Source of the DNA: Deltaproteobacteria bacterium CG07_land_8_20_14_0_80_60_11
Lineage (GTDB): Bacteria; Desulfobacterota; Desulfobaccia; Desulfobaccales; 0-14-0-80-60-11
Length of the DNA: 6,886 nt
NCBI GenBank assembly: GCA_002779455.1
Contig: PEWM01000137.1
Span: 7,528 to 14,413, forward strand
Direction: 5' to 3'
The number at the start of each line of letters is the position of its first letter. Positions within the stretch are counted from its first letter, which is position 1. The notes beneath the pieces were generated by a model. It was given only the letters and a program-made list of their open reading frames with translations, was not told the DNA's origin and did no database searches. The translations under genes and the position numbers were made by a program. Positions 5,582-6,886 of this stretch are shown one piece after another.

Positions 5582-6886
5582 ATGTATCTCGATGCCGCTT
5601 ATTCCACCCAGGGGGGCAAGACCTATCGCCGGTATTTGCTGCGGGAATCATACCGGCAGGAGGGCAAGGTCAAGCATCGCACCATCGCTAATCTCTCCCA
5701 TTGTTCCGAGGCGGAAATCGCCGCCATCAGGCTAGCCCTGCGACATAAAGGCGATCTGGCCCTGTTGGGCAGCGTCAAGGAGTTAAACGCCCAACAGGGT
5801 TCCAGGATCGGCGCGGTCTGCTGTTTACAGGTGGTGGCGCAGCGCCTGGGGTTGGCCCAGGCCCTGGGGACCCAGCGCCCCGGCAAACTGGCCCGGTGGC
5901 AGGTCTTTGCCCGGCTCATGGACCAGGGATCGCGCCGGAGCGCCGTCAGATTGGCCGAAAGCCACGCCGCCGGTGATCTCCTGGGCCTGGACTCCTTCCC
6001 CGAGGAGCATCTTTATCAGAACCTGGCCTGGCTGGCCCAACACCAGGAGGCCATTGAACAACGTCTCTTCCGGCGGCGCTACGACGATGCCGCGCCGCAA
6101 CTGTTTCTTTATGATGTTACCAGTTCTTACTTGGAAGGCGTCAACAACGTCTTGGCCGCTTTCGGTTACAACCGGGACGGCAAGAAAGGCAAGCAGCAGC
6201 TGGTGATCGGACTGCTCACCGGTCCCGAAGGCGCGCCGGTGGCGGTGCGGGTGTTTGCCGGCAACACCCAGGACCCCAAAACCGTGACCTCGCAGATTCG
6301 CACCCTGGCAGAAAACTTTGGGGTCAGCAAGGTCACCCTGGTGGGCGACCGCGGCATGTTGAAGCTGCCGCAATTACAGGCCCTTACCGAACATGAGTTT
6401 CATTATATTACCGCGATTACCAAACCGCAGATTCGACAACTGCTTAAAACCAGGGCTTTTCAAATGCATCTTTTTGAAAGTGAACTGGCTGAGGTAGTGA
6501 TTGATAATATCCGCTATATCTTGCGGCGTAATCCCCAGCGGGTGTCGGAGTTGGCCGACAATCGCCAGAATAAGTTGTCAGCCCTACAGTTACGTCTGTC
6601 CGATAAACAACGTTATCTGGACGAACACCCCCGGGCCCATCCTGAAATCGCCAGAAACAAATTAGCCGACTATGCCAAGTTACTTAAAATTGACCAATGG
6701 GCCAAAGTAACACTCAGCGAGCGGAACCTGGGGCTTTCGATTGATCAGGCAGCCTGGACGCATGAAACCCAGTTGGATGGCTGTTATGTGATCAAGAGCG
6801 ACGTGCCGGGGCAAATCGCCACCGCGGCCGCCATTCATCAGCGCTACAAAGACCTGGCCCAGGTGGAACGCGCCTTTCGAACCTTT
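5582..6886 (+). CDS. IS1634-family DDE transposase, N-terminal 435 residues (cut by window end)
   Basis: The frame runs open from ATG at 5582 to the last base of the window. The start MYLDAAYSTQGGKTYRRYLL and the stretch EGKVKHRTIANL are typical of the N-terminus of IS1634 transposases. Catalytic residues of the RNase H-like fold are all present: D178 in LFLYDVTSSYLEG, D256 in TLVGDRGMLK, and E429 in VERAFRTF. About 170 residues separate the second Asp from the Glu, the insertion domain expected in IS4/IS1634-type enzymes. It cuts and joins the element's ends by a DDE mechanism. Family members are usually about 550-600 residues, so roughly a quarter is missing to the right. No frameshift or stop is seen, so it may be active. 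A promoter lies immediately upstream, no ribosome site is visible, and a perfect inverted repeat lies at codons 60-73. Confidence 0.92.
   Translation, partial: MYLDAAYSTQGGKTYRRYLLRESYRQEGKVKHRTIANLSHCSEAEIAAIRLALRHKGDLALLGSVKELNAQQGSRIGAVCCLQVVAQRLGLAQALGTQRPGKLARWQVFARLMDQGSRRSAVRLAESHAAGDLLGLDSFPEEHLYQNLAWLAQHQEAIEQRLFRRRYDDAAPQLFLYDVTSSYLEGVNNVLAAFGYNRDGKKGKQQLVIGLLTGPEGAPVAVRVFAGNTQDPKTVTSQIRTLAENFGVSKVTLVGDRGMLKLPQLQALTEHEFHYITAITKPQIRQLLKTRAFQMHLFESELAEVVIDNIRYILRRNPQRVSELADNRQNKLSALQLRLSDKQRYLDEHPRAHPEIARNKLADYAKLLKIDQWAKVTLSERNLGLSIDQAAWTHETQLDGCYVIKSDVPGQIATAAAIHQRYKDLAQVERAFRTF
5760..5799 (+). repeat. perfect 11-bp inverted repeat inside the transposase gene
   Basis: CCCTGTTGGGC at 5760-5770 is the exact reverse complement of GCCCAACAGGG at 5789-5799, with an 18-base loop. 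It encodes residues 60-73 of the transposase (ALLG...NAQQG). In mRNA it would be a stable GC-rich stem about 180 bases after the start codon. No T-run follows. Its role, if any, is unknown. Confidence 0.7.

Larger units (their letters stand above)
5500..6886 (+). mobile_element. IS1634-family insertion sequence, left part (right end outside window)
   Basis: The element is inferred from its transposase gene. The right end lies beyond the window, so terminal inverted repeats and target duplication cannot be checked. The left boundary is uncertain and is set here near 5500, where the sequence TGTAGCCACTAA (5505-5516) is a candidate tip. The composition changes from AT-rich DNA to the GC-rich transposase gene near 5580. 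The element diverges from the hydrolase/cyclase unit. Confidence 0.6.

Noticed and set aside
5825..6373. 182-codon minus-strand ORF across the transposase
   Set aside because: It is antisense to a transposase with all catalytic motifs, and its translation shows no recognisable family features.

Overview
The window looks like a bacterial chromosome segment of moderately high G+C in its genes, with two AT-rich intergenic stretches. Codon use, an ABC-3 metal permease, a STAND-type nucleotide cyclase and an IS1634-type transposase fit a proteobacterium or another Gram-negative, environmentally versatile bacterium. Nothing here fixes the genus.

Layout, left to right: (1) the last 58 codons of an ABC-3 (zinc/manganese type) permease on the + strand; (2) a 363-bp AT-rich convergent intergenic region with a weak terminator-like hairpin and a short inverted repeat; (3) a long minus-strand gene for a 1138-residue multidomain protein: N-terminal helical segment, complete class III adenylate cyclase domain, STAND/AAA ATPase, about nine TPR-like repeats; (4) 47 bp upstream of it and in the same direction, a 369-residue SGNH/GDSL hydrolase with a lipoprotein-like signal sequence; (5) a structured 5' leader ahead of the hydrolase, with an 11-codon ORF under a strong Shine-Dalgarno, a hairpin plus T5 inside it, and a larger hairpin upstream; (6) AT-rich DNA; (7) the 5' part (435 codons, open to the window edge) of an IS1634-family DDE transposase on the + strand, diverging from the hydrolase/cyclase pair.

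The hydrolase and cyclase genes are probably one transcription unit. The inferred picture is an envelope-exposed ester or acyl hydrolase made together with a cytoplasmic signalling protein that could couple ligand or partner sensing (STAND + TPR) to cAMP production. Their functional link is inferred from gene order only. The most unusual features are the leader-peptide-like arrangement in front of the hydrolase gene, which has almost no ribosome-binding site of its own, and a perfect 11-bp inverted repeat buried in the transposase coding sequence.
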